DNA of 64,000 nt from Epiperipatus broadwayi (GCA_028023455.1 JAQFVV010006274.1:2048001-2112000); one strand, 5' to 3'. Positions 11,691 to 23,747 are shown, counted from the stretch's first letter. Notes: generated from the letters alone by a model not told the origin. Numbers and translations: made by a program.

Positions 11691-14400
11691 TTACAATTTT
11701 GGTTGTTATATATATAACTTAAAATAATCGCATGGGGCATACCACACTTTTATTTCATATTACACATAACAACCAAAGCTATGGATAAAAAAAAATTGGA
11801 GGTGTTTTAATGCATTACTGATCAAAATATCCTTATATGTATTATTTAGGATGCTTTTGTTGTTGTTTGTTTGTTTTTAATAAGGGAGATGAGAGGCAAA
11901 ATTGCATTTACATAATTCATTGAGAACAAAAAATTCCCAATCATCTTACAAAATATTGATTTTTATATTTCTTACCAAAATTTCTGATTACATAAATAAA
12001 TGATGAAAGCTTTTTGTAATGTATTTTTATTTATATATTCAAATATTTATAGTCATTAGTCAGCAGATAATGTTATTCATGATTACCATAAGTGATTTTC
12101 ATTGCATATACGACTCCAATAATTTTAATTGAAATAGAAGCTTAACTTTACCTTTGAATTGTATTTCAAACTTTCCTTTTAAAAAATACATAATTTTTAA
12201 TGTAAGATTTTATATTTCTTAATACTTTGAACGCTTTATAATTCCTTTTTTAATATCTATTTCATTAATATTCTGCATTTCTCATATATGTACAAATGCA
12301 TACTTACATTTATGTACATATACATATGAAATTTGATCATTTAAAGTACATATGAATGTATACATAAATATATATTGAATAGTTTATATATATATTTGAT
12401 CAAACAAAAACATAAAATATCTTAAAAGTCATTTATAGAATATAAACATTTATAATGTTTAATTATTGTTCAAGCAGAAAGTGAAATATTGAAAGCTTTG
12501 GTCACTGTGACAAAGCTTGATTTGTCAACAGAGAGATTAATATTTTAATATTGGGAATTTGTTTCTTGAAAAGATTAAAAGATGTTTCTGACCTTAATCA
12601 CCTGGCAGCTATCTAGTAATAAGTCAGGAAATGATGATGTGAAAGTAAGATAAGCACCTTGTAATCCATTGATGAGGCTTCCCTCATGCTAAATTTTCAT
12701 ATTTTAATGAGGTTTTAACATAAAGTTATCTTACAGTGGATGATTCTGTTCGTTGAAAATCTTATTAAGATTTAAATATTTGAACTTCAATTTGTAGCTT
12801 ATCAAATAAAAATACTTTAAGATCTCTAAAAGCAAGATTGAGAGGGCGGGCGTAGACTAAGTAGTAGATTAACCTTTGTTGTTTGACTAGACAGATGTTT
12901 GTATTTTTTTCTTTCAGAGAAAAGTTTTCATTTGCTATAATTGATTTTAAAATTCAAATATTGTACAAAACAGGAATAATAATTTTATTTCATAATAGAA
13001 CTGTAGTTCTAAATTAATATTGTAATATAATATTCAATAAAAATGATTTAACATGTTTACCCATATAAACAAGCACATACTTTTCAGTCATCAGTTGTAT
13101 GAAATAAAAAAAGCACTATTCCCTAATTCTGTCATTTTTAGCCTTAGACGAAATATGTTATTATTTTCCTAATAATATTTTATTATAATAATTTAAAATA
13201 AATGTATAATTACTTAATAATTACAATAACTCTTATGATTACCTATTCTAGAAATTATATGGTGTTTGAGCACAAGTAAACATCCAATTGATAAATGTTT
13301 ATTTACTTTAGTTGAGAAACAATCAAGGAATAGATAATACGTAAATCCTGCCAGAGTAATTAAATTCTTAGTTAATTCATGTAAGCACCATGAGAGTAAT
13401 TCATAATTGGGATTCAATGAAATTACAAAGGACTTTTGGGGCATATTTGGTCAATTTTAAATTATATGTAAAATAATTTTATTTTTGATTATTATTCAAC
13501 TCAGTTAATTCGAAATTTAACCAAAAGTAGGAGCCTGGGATTCCAGTTTTCGCTGTTTCCGGCTCCCTGTTCTATTCACCAAAGTCATAGTCCATTGTTG
13601 GATTCATAAACAAAAAGGTTACCAAAATGTAAGTGAATATCTGTTTTATTGTTTTTTCATCTTTAGAAGAAATTTTGAAACAGTTTTCATTCAATGATAA
13701 TTGAAATTATCCATCGTTCCGTTTTATGCAAATGGATGCCATTAAAAAGAGACAAAAGCTAGCTTAAATAATTCTTGGAACCATTAAAATATTATAAACC
13801 TTTTAAAAATAATTTTAAATGAAACCAAATATTTCTAAAAAGAATACTAGAAATCTAATTTTATTAATAGAATAAACAGGAAATTCATTTGCACATCAAA
13901 TCTCATAGAAAACATGGAATATAATATGTTAGCAATGATAGTTTTAAGAATTTTATATTTGCATCAGATTTTAGCAGTGTTAAACAAGTTTCAATTATTA
14001 ATTCGATCTCAATTTTGGAAGTGAACATTATAGAAAATAACCTAAGCTATCGCCTTGCACAAAAATCAGATTTCTCCGATGATCAGGACAGAAGTTATCA
14101 CTCCCCTTCCGATGGTTTGTCCCCCCCCCCTAAAAAAATCAATAAATAAAAACTTTTCAGATCAACACAGAACTACAATGAAGTGATTCCTGAGCTAAAA
14201 AAAATAATGATCTAAAGACAAAAATGAGTACAAATGATGTTTTAGACCTAAACAGAAACTTTGAAGCTAAAATTTAATCATACTTTTTTAAGCAATAATT
14301 ATTGAGAATTTTCCAAAGTTTAACAACAAACTTTCAGATTATACTTGTATCATTCATTACTAACCAAAACCTAAAATTCAATCAAAAGAAGCAGAATCCA
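11691..14400. other. Long AT-rich stretch, no gene recognised
   Basis: No frame is convincing. Two local items stand out. A near-perfect 22-bp palindrome lies at about 12499-12520 (GCTTTGGTCACTGTGACAAA then GC). Around 13528-13572, GGAGCC and GGCTCC bracket a GC-richer 40-bp stretch that could form a hairpin. A C-run lies at 14121-14130. The open frame at 13214-13444 (minus) has no recognisable similarity. Confidence 0.45.
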
Positions 14401-14426
14401 ACTAGTATCAACAAAGAAAAATCATT

Positions 14427-15654
14427 GTGAACCCTGAAGGACATTGGTTGGTGGGTTTAGCAGCTGCTGTGAACATTTGCAGACACAGGAGTCTGATGAT
14501 GATCAAGAGCAGATGTTCAGCTCCATTGACCTCAGTGTGCAAGATGATATGGACAAATGATTTATTCCCATGGTGTACAAGTAAATCCCATGGTGTACAA
14601 GTAAATCCAGCTTGATTTCAAGACTACATGAATTAAATGTTGTATTGGTGGGTATGAGTTTGCACTCCTTTTCCTCAAGTGTGGTGATAGTAGTCATAAG
14701 GGGCTTGGTTCATTTGAGGGGATGGTCAACAATCATTGTCTAGCCCGGGAATACCTGCCGGGAGGGTGAAAGTTACTACCTTCACATGGACTTCACCACA
14801 AAGGGCTACTGCACCCCTTGATGGATCATTTGATAGGTCAATTGATTTGCACTCACTATTATTAGGTTTCATTTGTTAGCTTTAAATTTAGTGCATTTGT
14901 AGAGCAGTTGGTCTATTTTGGGCTACCACCATTTTTTTTTGTAACATGGATGGAGTTCTGTTTTGTGGGCATGGGTCTGCACTCCTCCCTTTTCTTCAGG
15001 GGTGGCTGGTTGTAGGCATTAGGTATCTGGTTTATGGTATGGGCTGTTAACAATTTTGCCACTGCCCAGAACACCTGCTGGGGGGCTACACGGTCAAAGT
15101 TGGTGCTATTCCTGCTCTGGTTGGCTGCTGGGTCCCTTATAGGCTGGTTTTGGACAGTGTTGATCTGGTTCTTTACTTATTACTTCTTAGTTTTTACCCA
15201 AGTTGGCTTTCCAATTTCGGGCAGGTAGACCGATTGTGGTCCCTGCTCATTTGGACTGCTAATTGAGAGGCAGGGGTATTCAGGATTGTCATGACATGGC
15301 TCGGCTGTGGTTCGAGAGTCTATTGCTTGGTGAACTTGGGCCTTGAATCTCGCTGCCTGTTGTTGTGGTTGGCACAATGCTGGATTTCACCCATTCAGCT
15401 GAAGCATTTAAGTCTTCACTTCGGGGCCCCAGGGGTGAGACCATTGGGTGATGGTTAACTTCTCAATGGCCGGGCCATGTGGATCCACATACAGACACAC
15501 ATTAATCACATTACAGCAATTTTTATGGATGTAATTACTTTTGAACATTTGTACATTTTACCTTGTTACATTGAATCACTGTGTAATCCGCAATGGATAA
15601 GTGTACCCAAAATTTTTGTATTTTATTAATAAAGGTTACTTTGAGAAAAAAAAA
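14427..15654 (+). mobile_element. Retrocopy-like block with poly(A) end
   Basis: This block is visibly richer in G and C than its flanks. It ends with TTATTAATAAAGGTTACTTT and then GAG and nine A residues, a polyadenylation signal at the usual distance from an A-tail, which indicates a processed retroposed transcript or retrotransposon 3' end. It contains a diverged internal duplication about 320 bp apart: the TGCACTCCTTTTCCTCA region near 14661 against TGCACTCCTCCCTTTTCTTC near 14979, both followed by a TG-rich stretch and an ACCTGC(C/T)GG motif. Frames at 14427-14615 and 15034-15228 are short and unrecognised. The parent transcript or element is unknown. Confidence 0.55.
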
Positions 15655-16022
15655 GTATGCTTTCCTTTGTTTGAAAGATTGTGATGGTGATAATATTTAG
15701 GACTATTTTTATCCTCTAATACTAAATGTTGAACTTTTCAAATACAATAATTTGTTAGTAACAGCACACAGGTTCATATATATCATAATGTTTCAAATCA
15801 TATTATTCTCTCTTCTTCAGATGATTCTGGCCTGACCACTAACCGTATTGGCAAGGAAATTGAATCTGTGATCTTAAAATTTGTGAAATGTTGAATTTAA
15901 GGCAATATTCTAACTAAGTAGGCTATTCTGTCAAAAATAAGGATTTATTAGAAATTCATGTACTTATCTATGAGGATCCTCCTGATTTCTCCATTTTTTT
16001 GCTTAAAGGCAATGATAATGAG
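15655..16022. other. No gene recognised
   Basis: AT-rich sequence between the poly(A)-ended block and the duplicated segment of the Penelope region. It may be the 3' part of the Penelope-like element on the minus strand, but I see no motif. Confidence 0.4.
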
Positions 16023-16326
16023 AGGTTTCCACACATTATGAATTATTACATTAAGTTGACTTATGGGTTGTTTGCCATTGTTATGTGGGAAGCTTCTTTA
16101 ATTTCTATGTGTGCTTTTTGCTTTCATCCAATATTTTTATCTTTTTGTAATCATATTATTGATACATAAATAATAGGTTTCCACACATTATGAATTATTA
16201 CACTAAGTTGACTTATGGGTTGTTTGCCATTGTTATGTGGGAAGCTTCTTTAATTTCTATGTGTGCTTTTTGCTTTCATCCAATATTTTTGTCTTTTTGT
16301 AATCATATTATTGATACATAAATAAT
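16023..16326. repeat. Tandem duplication, 2 x 152 bp
   Basis: The segment starting AGGTTTCCACACATTATGAA at 16023 is repeated at 16175 with very few differences, and the second copy ends near 16326. The high identity points to a recent duplication. It lies downstream, in the minus sense, of the Penelope-like RT. Confidence 0.9.
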
Positions 16327-17054
16327 ATGCTGCTTTAAATATATGTAGTTTTTCATTTATAATCATCAGTTCCTGGTCTTTTAATCATTTTTCAGTGGAG
16401 TGATTGGTTTTCCCAATATGTGTCCTTCAACATTCCTATGGTATTTTTTAGATGCAGTTTTTGTTTTTCAGCATTTTAAGTTTAGGTTTTATAGAAGATA
16501 GGATTTTTCATAGAATGCTGTAGCTTCAGAAAGCTGTTCTGATATGTTATATTAATTGCAGATTGTTTTTAGTTTGTCACTATCTTTGGTATGTATAAAT
16601 ACACTATAGTCCCTATAATTGTTTTGTTTTATTTTTATGTTTCTTTTTGTCGATTATTTTTAAAGTTTTCTTAAGAACTGTTGATAGATAACCATTCTTT
16701 GTGAGAATTTGTTCTATGCAGATTTCTTTCTTTTTCTTTTTACCAAATCACTCATTTCTGAACAAACATTCTTTTGATCTGTTTTATAGTTATAGTATAA
16801 TTCCATGTTTTGTATTTCTGTCTTGCCAGTTCTTGTTCTGATTCTGTTGGGGCATTAATTGAAGAAGACCTGCTATTGAACAGTGCTTCATCATGTGGCC
16901 ATGCAAAATTATATCATCAACATAATAAAGACTGACATTTAGTGGATATGGAGAAGTGCTGTATTTTCAAACTTCCATGTAAATGTCTAATCAGGGGTCA
17001 TCATAATCTATTTCTTGATTTTGTTGGAATAATTATATTATGCAATGCAAGTAA

Positions 17055-18006
17055 GTTGTGCAGAATGTTAAGAGTTCCATTAGACTATAAATAAGAATTG
17101 TTCTGGCTTGTAAACTATTATCATTTATCTAATTTTTTTCTTAAGATAGAACAATGCTTCATTACAGGGTACATTTGTGAATAAGCTTTTTATATCAAAG
17201 CTTACTAATATGTCAATTCTATCAATGTTTACATTCGTCAAAGTGATTAGAATTCCTGACAAATATTGTACTGCACGAATCAACCTAACAGCTTCATTAT
17301 TCAAAAATCTTGGTTTAAAATATCTAACAGATGCTGAAATTTCTGTTCTGGAAAGAGAACTAAACTTTTCTAACTCATGGAGTTATTCATCTTTCTCTTT
17401 CCCATGTGTAATATCTTTACAGATATATTAAGCAATCTCCATATTTCCCCATTCATTTTAAATTCATATAAATAAAGATATAAGACAAATGACCACCAAA
17501 ATGCATTTCATGCTGAACCAGCACTTATTAGTTGTGCAGAATGTTAAGAGTTCCATTAGACTATAAATAAGAATTGTTCTGGCTTGTAAACTATTATCAT
17601 TTATCTCATTTTTTTCTCAAAATAGAACAATGCTTCATTACAAGATACATTTGTGAATAAGCTTTTTATATCAAAACTTACTAATATGTCAATTCTATCA
17701 ATGTTTACATTCATCAAAGTGATTAGAATTCCTGACAAATATTGTACTGCACTAATCAACCTAACAGCTTCATTATTTAAAAATCTTGGTTTAAAATATC
17801 TAACAGATGCTGAAATTTCTGTTCTGGAAAGAGAACTAAACTTTTCTAACACATGGAGTTATTCATCTTTCTCTTTCCTGTGTGTAATATCTTTATAGAT
17901 ATATTAAACAATCTCCATATTTCCCCATTCATTTTAAATTCATATAAATAAAGATATAAGACAAATGACCACCAAGATGCATTTCATGCTGAACCAGCAC
18001 TTATCA
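17055..18006 (-). repeat. Tandem duplication, 2 x 476 bp, in Penelope-like element
   Basis: GTTGTGCAGAATGTTAAGAG occurs at 17055 and 17531, and the two units remain nearly identical to their hammerhead-like ends (TTATTAG at 17525, TTATCAG at 18001). Partial tandem arrangement with ribozyme-bearing repeat ends (pseudo-LTRs) is characteristic of Penelope-like elements. Confidence 0.9.
17488..17540 (-). ncRNA. Hammerhead ribozyme relic (copy 2)
   Basis: Minus strand reads CTAATAA, then GTGCTGGTTCAGCAT, then GAAA, then the self-complementary ATGCAT, then the stem I 3' side TTTGGTGGTC. CTGATGA is changed at two core positions, so it should be inactive. It is the duplicate of copy 3. Confidence 0.6.
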
Positions 18007-18020
18007 GTTGGCCAGGATTT
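17966..18020 (-). ncRNA. Hammerhead ribozyme relic (copy 3)
   Basis: Minus strand: CTGATAA (18001-18007), stem II GTGCTGGTTCAGCAT, GAAA (17982-17985), stem III ATGCAT, cleavage-site C (complement of 17976), then TTGGTGGTCA. The layout is canonical, with C at the cleavage position. One core base (the second G of CTGATGA) is A here, which normally abolishes activity. Confidence 0.65.
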
Positions 18021-18299
18021 TCTTCCATATATATCTATAAACTGAACAGTATTTATCTATAGTAAATTGCTATATTTTTGTTTACCATTGTCAAACTCAC
18101 TCCACTCACAACTTTGACACCATCCACCTCAGATCAATACAATAATGATTATTACTAATTATTTTTTAAACTAGAGATTATCTCTAACACACTTTAAACC
18201 TTAATTAACTTCTACTAGATGGTGCAACATTGGAGAGTTGTGAAAAATGATTGAACCAGGTGGTAGAAAACTCTATGCGCTCATAATGGGAAAGTTTAA

Positions 18300-18660
18300 G
18301 ATAAGAAGCCATTTATTTACAAAATTTGGGTATCCAGATTGAAATCTCCCATTAATATGGTTGGGGATGGGCTAATTGTAAGAACTGAATTGGTTTGGAT
18401 AATATATGTGATGTCTATATGCCCTAGGGGAATGTAAGGGAATGCTATATTAAGTTCTATGTGGTGGGGGAAAGTGGTAATTAGTAAGTACCCATCAGTA
18501 TATAGAATTTTAAATGACTTGAATGGTCAATCGAAGATGATGAGAATACCAGTAGCTGCTGATGGCAAGGAAATATCTTTGGAGAAAGTACAGAAACCAT
18601 GTCTATGGAGGTAATCATCAATGGTCAATTCAAGATTCTCTGTATATTTTGGTTTCCTAT
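18300..18660 (-). pseudogene. LINE endonuclease (APE-type) remnant
   Basis: Minus-strand reading gives TGILIIFD, then ILYTDGYLLITT, then TISPSPTILMGDFNLDTQIL and a stop. The GDFN motif (18338-18349) with preceding hydrophobic residues is the signature of the Mg-dependent endonuclease domain that nicks target DNA in non-LTR retrotransposons. The TGILI and DG+L segments match the strands that precede it. In-frame stops and shifts show decay. Confidence 0.65.
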
Positions 18661-19479
18661 AATCTGAGTAGATGAGGTTGAATGATTTCTGTAATTGGTT
18701 TCACTTTGATAATAAATTCATGCTGTAGACATTGAGCCTTATATTATTTTGTTTCCTGGAGTATTAAGAGAGTTTATGATGCTAGAGTGGGTTTTGTGAA
18801 AAGAAGAGACAGTGAAATAGCATCTGATCCTGCTAATATGGAATATCATTGACTGCCATTATTCATTGGTCCATCTGCTACTGAATGTGATATGATCAGT
18901 CTGTTTGAAGGGGAGAGTTATGTTGGGATGATGTTGGTTTTTGTTTGAAGGGTAAGCAAGGTGAATGAGCAGGGTGGTACAGTGAAGTGGTGGTTTATGT
19001 AGTATTTTAGGGTTTGTCAGTAATTTCAGTGATAGGTGGTCTGTATCGTTAGTTTTTTAATTGTTGGTGATTTTTCTTAGACCTTCCAGGTTTTCTCTTG
19101 CTTTCGTTGATTGTGGAGGGGGGAGTTGTATGGGTGATAGGCATGGTGCAATTGTTTCCATGATCAATGATGTGTTGATTTTGTGCTGTTTTTGTTAGTC
19201 CCTCTCAAGAGGAGGCAGGGCATTTGTGCAATAGCCTGACCTCCTTGTTGTACCAGGGGTGAGTGTAACAGGTTGACTAGATTCTACATAAAAATGTGAC
19301 TGCATACACGATTTGGTATAGTTAGGCATTTGTTTTGCTATGACTTTGTAATCCAGTGACATAAATTTTACACCTGGGGGGGGGTTAGTTGGGAGGTTTT
19401 TAAACCATCATCAGGCTGGCTGTTGTTGCAGGCTCCAGCTGAGGAGGGCTCAGATTGGTGGCTGGTTTGCATATTTGTT

Positions 19480-20640
19480 TTAGGGTTAGTTGTTTATGAG
19501 GGTGGGGCTGGTGTGACCCTTCTTTCCAAAGCATAGCATTGAGGTCTTATATTACTGATGTATAAACAAAGTTACTCCTTGGTTGAGAATTTGGGTAAGG
19601 ATTGTATTTGGGTCAATCTCTGAATGCAGTTGAATTTTTAATTCTTAACTTTTGCTTGAAACAGGTACAGTAGTATCCTTAAGATGAATTGATTGAAAGA
19701 AGGTAATTTTTCCAAAGAAATCATCATCCATTGGAAACCTTATGAGATGAACTGAAATAAGTAATCTTCAACATCCCACTGATATATTTGTTCCAATTTA
19801 GTCCAACTGTTATTAATCCATAATTTCCAAATGTTTTGATTTGACTTTAGAATCACTCTCTTTGGGTAACCTGGAAAAGTTCATTCCCTAGATAACCTAG
19901 GATTTGGATGAGCAGCTATATGACTGATTGAATCCACATTCCATGCATCATAATGGCATTATAGAGAAGTTGCCTAGGGAATGGTAGAGAGATGCTTCAT
20001 ATCAGTGATTGATAGCACCAGAGACCATGGTAAAAAACAATCTCAAGTGTTTTATAAAGATCCCATGGGGATAGTGCTGAGAAATCCATCACCAATATTT
20101 ATTAGTTGTTTCTGATGTCCAGTTAATAATAGGTGGAGCATAGAGCTGTTGTATATTTAAATCTAAATCTGTGATATCATTGAGAGTAGTTTTGCTAAAG
20201 CGTGGAATTGCACTTGGAGTGTTTGGGATTACATCGTTGTTACTATGGAATGTGTGACATTATTTCTGATAACATTTCCATATGCTTTTTAGAGCTTATA
20301 TTTGACCTTTGAAGGTAGTCATGCTATTTGAATCTGTACCCTGGTTAATCTGGAAAATTTGTACATGGCTGCTGACATTTCCATCTGTTTTGTTATGATT
20401 TGGACTTTGGTTTCTTAAGCTGTTGATATTATTTGAGCTTATATCCTTGTTGCTATGGGGATTTTTAAAATTTTTGATCTTTGGAGAAAGTAAATCTGAA
20501 TCTGCTGTGGTTACCATGGAGAATTGGTTCATCATTACTGATGACATTTCTGTATGTTTGCTTAGGATTGGATTTTTGTCTCTGAAGCTGTTTATTTTAT
20601 AAGAAATTATGTCCTTGTTGTTATGAAGAATTTCCATATT
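19480..20640 (-). pseudogene. LINE ORF1 (gag-like, CCHC) remnant
   Basis: Around 19680-19860 the minus strand reads KLEQIYQWDVEDYLFQFIS and then, after a shift, SIHLKDTTVPVSSKS. Near 19500-19560 a broken PQCYACFGKKGHTSPT stretch resembles a C-x2-C-x4-H zinc knuckle that has lost its last cysteine. This fits the RNA-binding ORF1 of two-ORF LINEs. At 20296-20637 an open 113-codon frame contains two diverged copies of a segment of about 55 residues rich in N, K and S (NNKDIISYKINSFRDKNP against NKDISSNNINSLRNQSP). I infer a low-complexity N-terminal ORF1 part; I do not recognise the protein itself. Confidence 0.45.
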
Positions 20641-20960
20641 GTTGCTAATAAAGTTCGGATGTTTGATTTTATAATATTGGTAAATATCTGGTCATGTGAT
20701 AGCTCCATCACCATATTTGACCTTGATTAAATGTTTGGGTTTTTTTTTTTCAAAATTTATAATACAAAAATTGCCAGGGATGCAAAAAAAAGAGTAATAA
20801 AGTGATTAAAAACTATAAGAACTGTATATAAGTAAGAATTTTACCATGTCAGTTTGGTAGTTAAAGTACTATGAGATTGTAAAATAGAGCTAGAAAACCA
20901 TGTTCTATGCAGGTGAACTGCTTTTTATTATTATTGTTGTTATTATTATTATTATTATTC

Positions 20961-21430
20961 AACGGGTAAACTGTTAAGACTCAAAAAGAGTTTCATGAGT
21001 TACATTTAAAAACATGAGGTCTTGATACAGATTGATTCATGATATTACATCTGTAATAAAGGTTTACCATCTTGTTTGTGATAGGAAAGAAAACATTACG
21101 GTGATTGAAAATAAATAATTATTATATAGCAAGATATGAAAGTCAAATTAGGTTTAAATCGACTTTTTAAATTATTATTCAAAGGGTAAACTGTTGAGAC
21201 TCAAAAAGAGTTTCATGAGTTACATTTGAAAACATGAGGTCTTGATACAGATTGATTTATGATATTACATCTGTAATATACAGATTGATTTATGATATTA
21301 CATCTGTAATAAAGGTTTACAATCTTGTTTGTGATTGGAAAGAAAACATTACAGTGATTGAAAATAAATAATTATTATATAGCAAGATATGTAAGTCAAA
21401 TTAGGTTTACATAGACTTTTTAAATGTGAT
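20961..21430. repeat. Tandem duplication, about 220-bp unit
   Basis: GGGTAAACTGTTAAGACTCA at 20964 recurs as GGGTAAACTGTTGAGACTCA at 21184, and the two units match closely. The second unit also contains a short internal duplication of ATACAGATTGATTTATGATA (near 21246 and 21278). Confidence 0.9.
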
Positions 21431-21595
21431 ATGACAAAAATACATGAAAATACAATAGTATGAGTGAAAACATGGATCAGAGATTAAAGTTGATGTTAGA
21501 TTGACATATGGTCCCATAATAATTTGGTGAGAGTACTATAGTTTTCTAAGCTGTCTTATTGCTTATTTGTTACATAAGTTCCACGTGAAAAAAAA

Positions 21596-22305
21596 ATGGA
21601 AAAATACTAGCAGCATGAAATGCATCTGGGGAAAATGGAAAAAATACTAGTCAGCATGATTGTGTGTTGGGAAAGTGGAAAAAATACTAGTTCAGCATGA
21701 ATTGCATCTTGGGGGAAATGGAAAAAATGCTAGGTATCATTAATTGCATCTTGGGAAAATGGAAAAATACTAATCAGCATGAATTCCATCTTGGAAAAGT
21801 GGAAAAATACTAATCAGTCTGAATTGCATCTGGTGAAAATGGGAAAAAAGCATGATTTGCATCTTGGAAAAATGGAAAGATACTAGTTAGCATGAATTGC
21901 AGCTTGGGAAAGTGGAAAAATACTAGTTTAGCATGGATTATATTTTGGGAAAAGGGGAAAATGCTATTCAGCATGAATTGCATGCATCTTGGGAAAATAT
22001 TACTTATCATGAATTGTATCTTGAGAAATAGAAAAATACTAGTTCAGCATGAATTGCATCTTTGTAAAAATGCAATACTAATTTAGCATGAATTGCATTT
22101 TGGGAAAATGGGAAAAAACTAGTTCATTGTGAATTGTGTCTTGGGAAAATGGAAAAATACTAGTCGGCATGAATTGCATTTTACAAAAAGGGGGAAGTAG
22201 AAGTCAAGATAAATTGCATCAGGAGGAAATGGAAAAATACTAATCAGCATGAATTGCATCTTGGGAAAATGTTAGTCAGCATGAATAGCATCTTGTCAAG
22301 GTTAG
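21596..22305. repeat. Minisatellite, unit about 41-43 bp, roughly 16 copies
   Basis: Repeats of the type AGCATGAATTGCATCTTGGG plus AAAATGGAAAAATACTAGTC run through this interval with substitutions and small length changes. Two overlapping frames (21810-22010 minus and 21892-22086 plus) are by-products of the repeat and not genes. Confidence 0.9.
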
Positions 22306-22435
22306 ATTTTTAGTACTTTCTAAAGTAAAATGCTGGAGCTTGTTACTTTGACTAAGAACAAGCTAACTACTTGCTGCAGAATTATTATTATGATAATGAT
22401 GATATTTCAATGATAAAAACTTTAGAAAGTTACAA

Positions 22436-22892
22436 ACATTTTACATAGCTTGGATTGCTGTAGTTGCATGGGTGATTCTTAGTTATAGGCTTACATATAT
22501 AAAAGTTGCTTTATTGGTTTACACATAAATTTTTTCATGCTGTGAATTAGTTGCAAAAGTTTTACACAACTTGGATTGCTGTGGTTTACATGGGCAATCT
22601 ATAATTGTAAGTGTACATATGTAAAAGTTGATTTGCACAAGATTACAGAAATTTTTTTATGCTGTGGATTAGTTACAAGGATTTTACAAAACTTGAATTG
22701 TGGTTACATAGACATTCCATAGCTGTAGGTTTACGTATGTAAAAGTTGATTTATTGATATATACAAAATTACAAAAAATTTTACATGCTGTGATTAGTTA
22801 CAAGTATTTTACGTAGCTTGCATTGCTTTGGTTACATTAGCAACCCATAGTTGTAAGTTTACATACGTAAAAATTGATTTATTGACTTACCC
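22436..22892. repeat. Tandem repeat, four units of about 115-120 bp
   Basis: Each unit contains TTTACAnAnCTTG.ATTG, then a TTACAT...CATAG.TGTA stretch, then TAAAAGTTGATTTATTGA, then ATGCTGTG.ATTAGTTACAA. The units begin near 22440, 22560, 22682 and 22809. The order of units is maintained and divergence is moderate. Confidence 0.85.
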
Positions 22893-23747
22893 AGGTCTGT
22901 GATCGGGTTTTCTCTTGGTTTTGTTGTGAATGTCAGTTGGAGGTGGGTGGTATAGATAGAGGCCTGGTAGGACTGATTTCGTAATTGGTGAGGATGTTTC
23001 ATTAATTCTGCTGAACCTGTTTTCTCAGGCATTTGAATTGATGAGTATTTCAGAGGATGTTGATACAGCTATGTTAGAATTAGTTGCAATTGTTGAATTG
23101 GATAGATTGGTCAGACTCTGGATTGAGCTGTGTGTTAGAGATGGAGGCTGCATAAAGCTTTTGATGAAGTTTAAGTATGAGATTCATGGATAGAAGATTC
23201 AGATTTCTAGAGGAGGTTGGTAGTGCATCTATGTTAGATTTGATTGTAATTGATGGTTAGACTCTGAGTCTTGCTATATTAGAGATGAGGCTTTTGATAT
23301 GGTTTAAATGTGAGATTCATTGATAGATGGTGCAGACATAGGGACACATGGTGAAAGCTGGGTGGGTGATTAGGCTCACATTGGTATTGGAAATGTTTGT
23401 GTTTTTTGAAATTTATCATATTGAATGAAAAATATAACACAAAATTGGAAATAAGTTATCAATTGATTGAAAATTGAAAAAGATATATAACATTAGTTAG
23501 TTGTTGTTTTTTACCTTGTTTCAAGTGAATGCTGGGGAACTTAAGATCAAATTTATATTATTAAACAAAGGTCAAAATTTATTACAATAGTGTTAAAAAT
23601 AAGAATATGATTAACTAACCTTTGGACTTTGAACTGTGCTGATATTACTATTAACAGATGCTGGTCGTTTGCTATTATTATGTTTTTTTGTTTCAAAGGT
23701 AAACTTTGTTAAGACTCAAAAAGGATTACATAAGTTACAGGTAAAAA

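Larger units (their letters stand above)
16860..18010 (-). pseudogene. Penelope-like element reverse transcriptase, partial and duplicated
   Basis: Minus-strand translation at 17601-17852 gives ...YLSGILITL... followed by ILVSFDIKSLFTNVSCNEAL, the hallmark (L)SFDV.SLFTN(V)P..EAL block of Penelope-like RTs. Further on, with frameshifts, IYMEV and then SLYYVDDIILHGHM appear; YVDD (16913-16924) is the catalytic aspartate box, and the preceding YMEV fits the +YME..E segment of this RT class. The part carrying SFDIKSLFTN is present twice in a 476-bp tandem duplication (17055-17530 and 17531-18006). Each unit also holds a hammerhead-like sequence, which is a known association for Penelope-like elements. 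The N-terminus and a GIY-YIG endonuclease were not found. The copy is inactive. Confidence 0.75.
18200..20930 (-). mobile_element. Decayed minus-strand LINE (ORF1 then endonuclease)
   Basis: On the minus strand, remnants of ORF1 (about 20640 down to 19480) precede remnants of an APE-type endonuclease (about 18660 down to 18300), which is the normal order in a two-ORF LINE. The RT itself is not visible; the Penelope-like sequences start below about 18150, so the element seems truncated there. The base composition is richer in G than the flanks. An (ATT)n tract at 20929-20959 marks the 3' end of the next element. Confidence 0.6.
20929..23670 (-). mobile_element. LINE-derived unit 1, (ATT)n tail, minus strand
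   Basis: Reverse-complemented, the start reads ...TTTTTGAGTCTTAACAG then TTTACCCGTTGAATAATAAT, a typical non-LTR 3' end with an (AAT)n tail. The same end recurs at about 21181, 23690 and 25530. The unit contains a 220-bp duplication (20961-21180 and 21181-21430), a minisatellite (21596-22300), a four-copy repeat (22440-22890), and a segment at 22893-23400 that is loosely similar to 19020-19140. No intact frame was found. Confidence 0.55.

Noticed and set aside
12499-12520. 22-bp near-perfect palindrome as a regulatory site
   Set aside because: An isolated short palindrome in 64 kb of AT-rich DNA with no gene nearby; no further evidence.
17177-17431. Two nearly identical plus-strand frames (17177-17431 and 17653-17898) as a duplicated gene
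   Set aside because: They are antisense to the Penelope-like RT, which gives recognisable protein motifs on the minus strand.
20929-22892. CRISPR-like array or centromeric satellite
   Set aside because: The repeats are directly adjacent and diverged, without unique spacers, in a eukaryotic sequence with LINE remnants; too short and mixed for a centromeric array.
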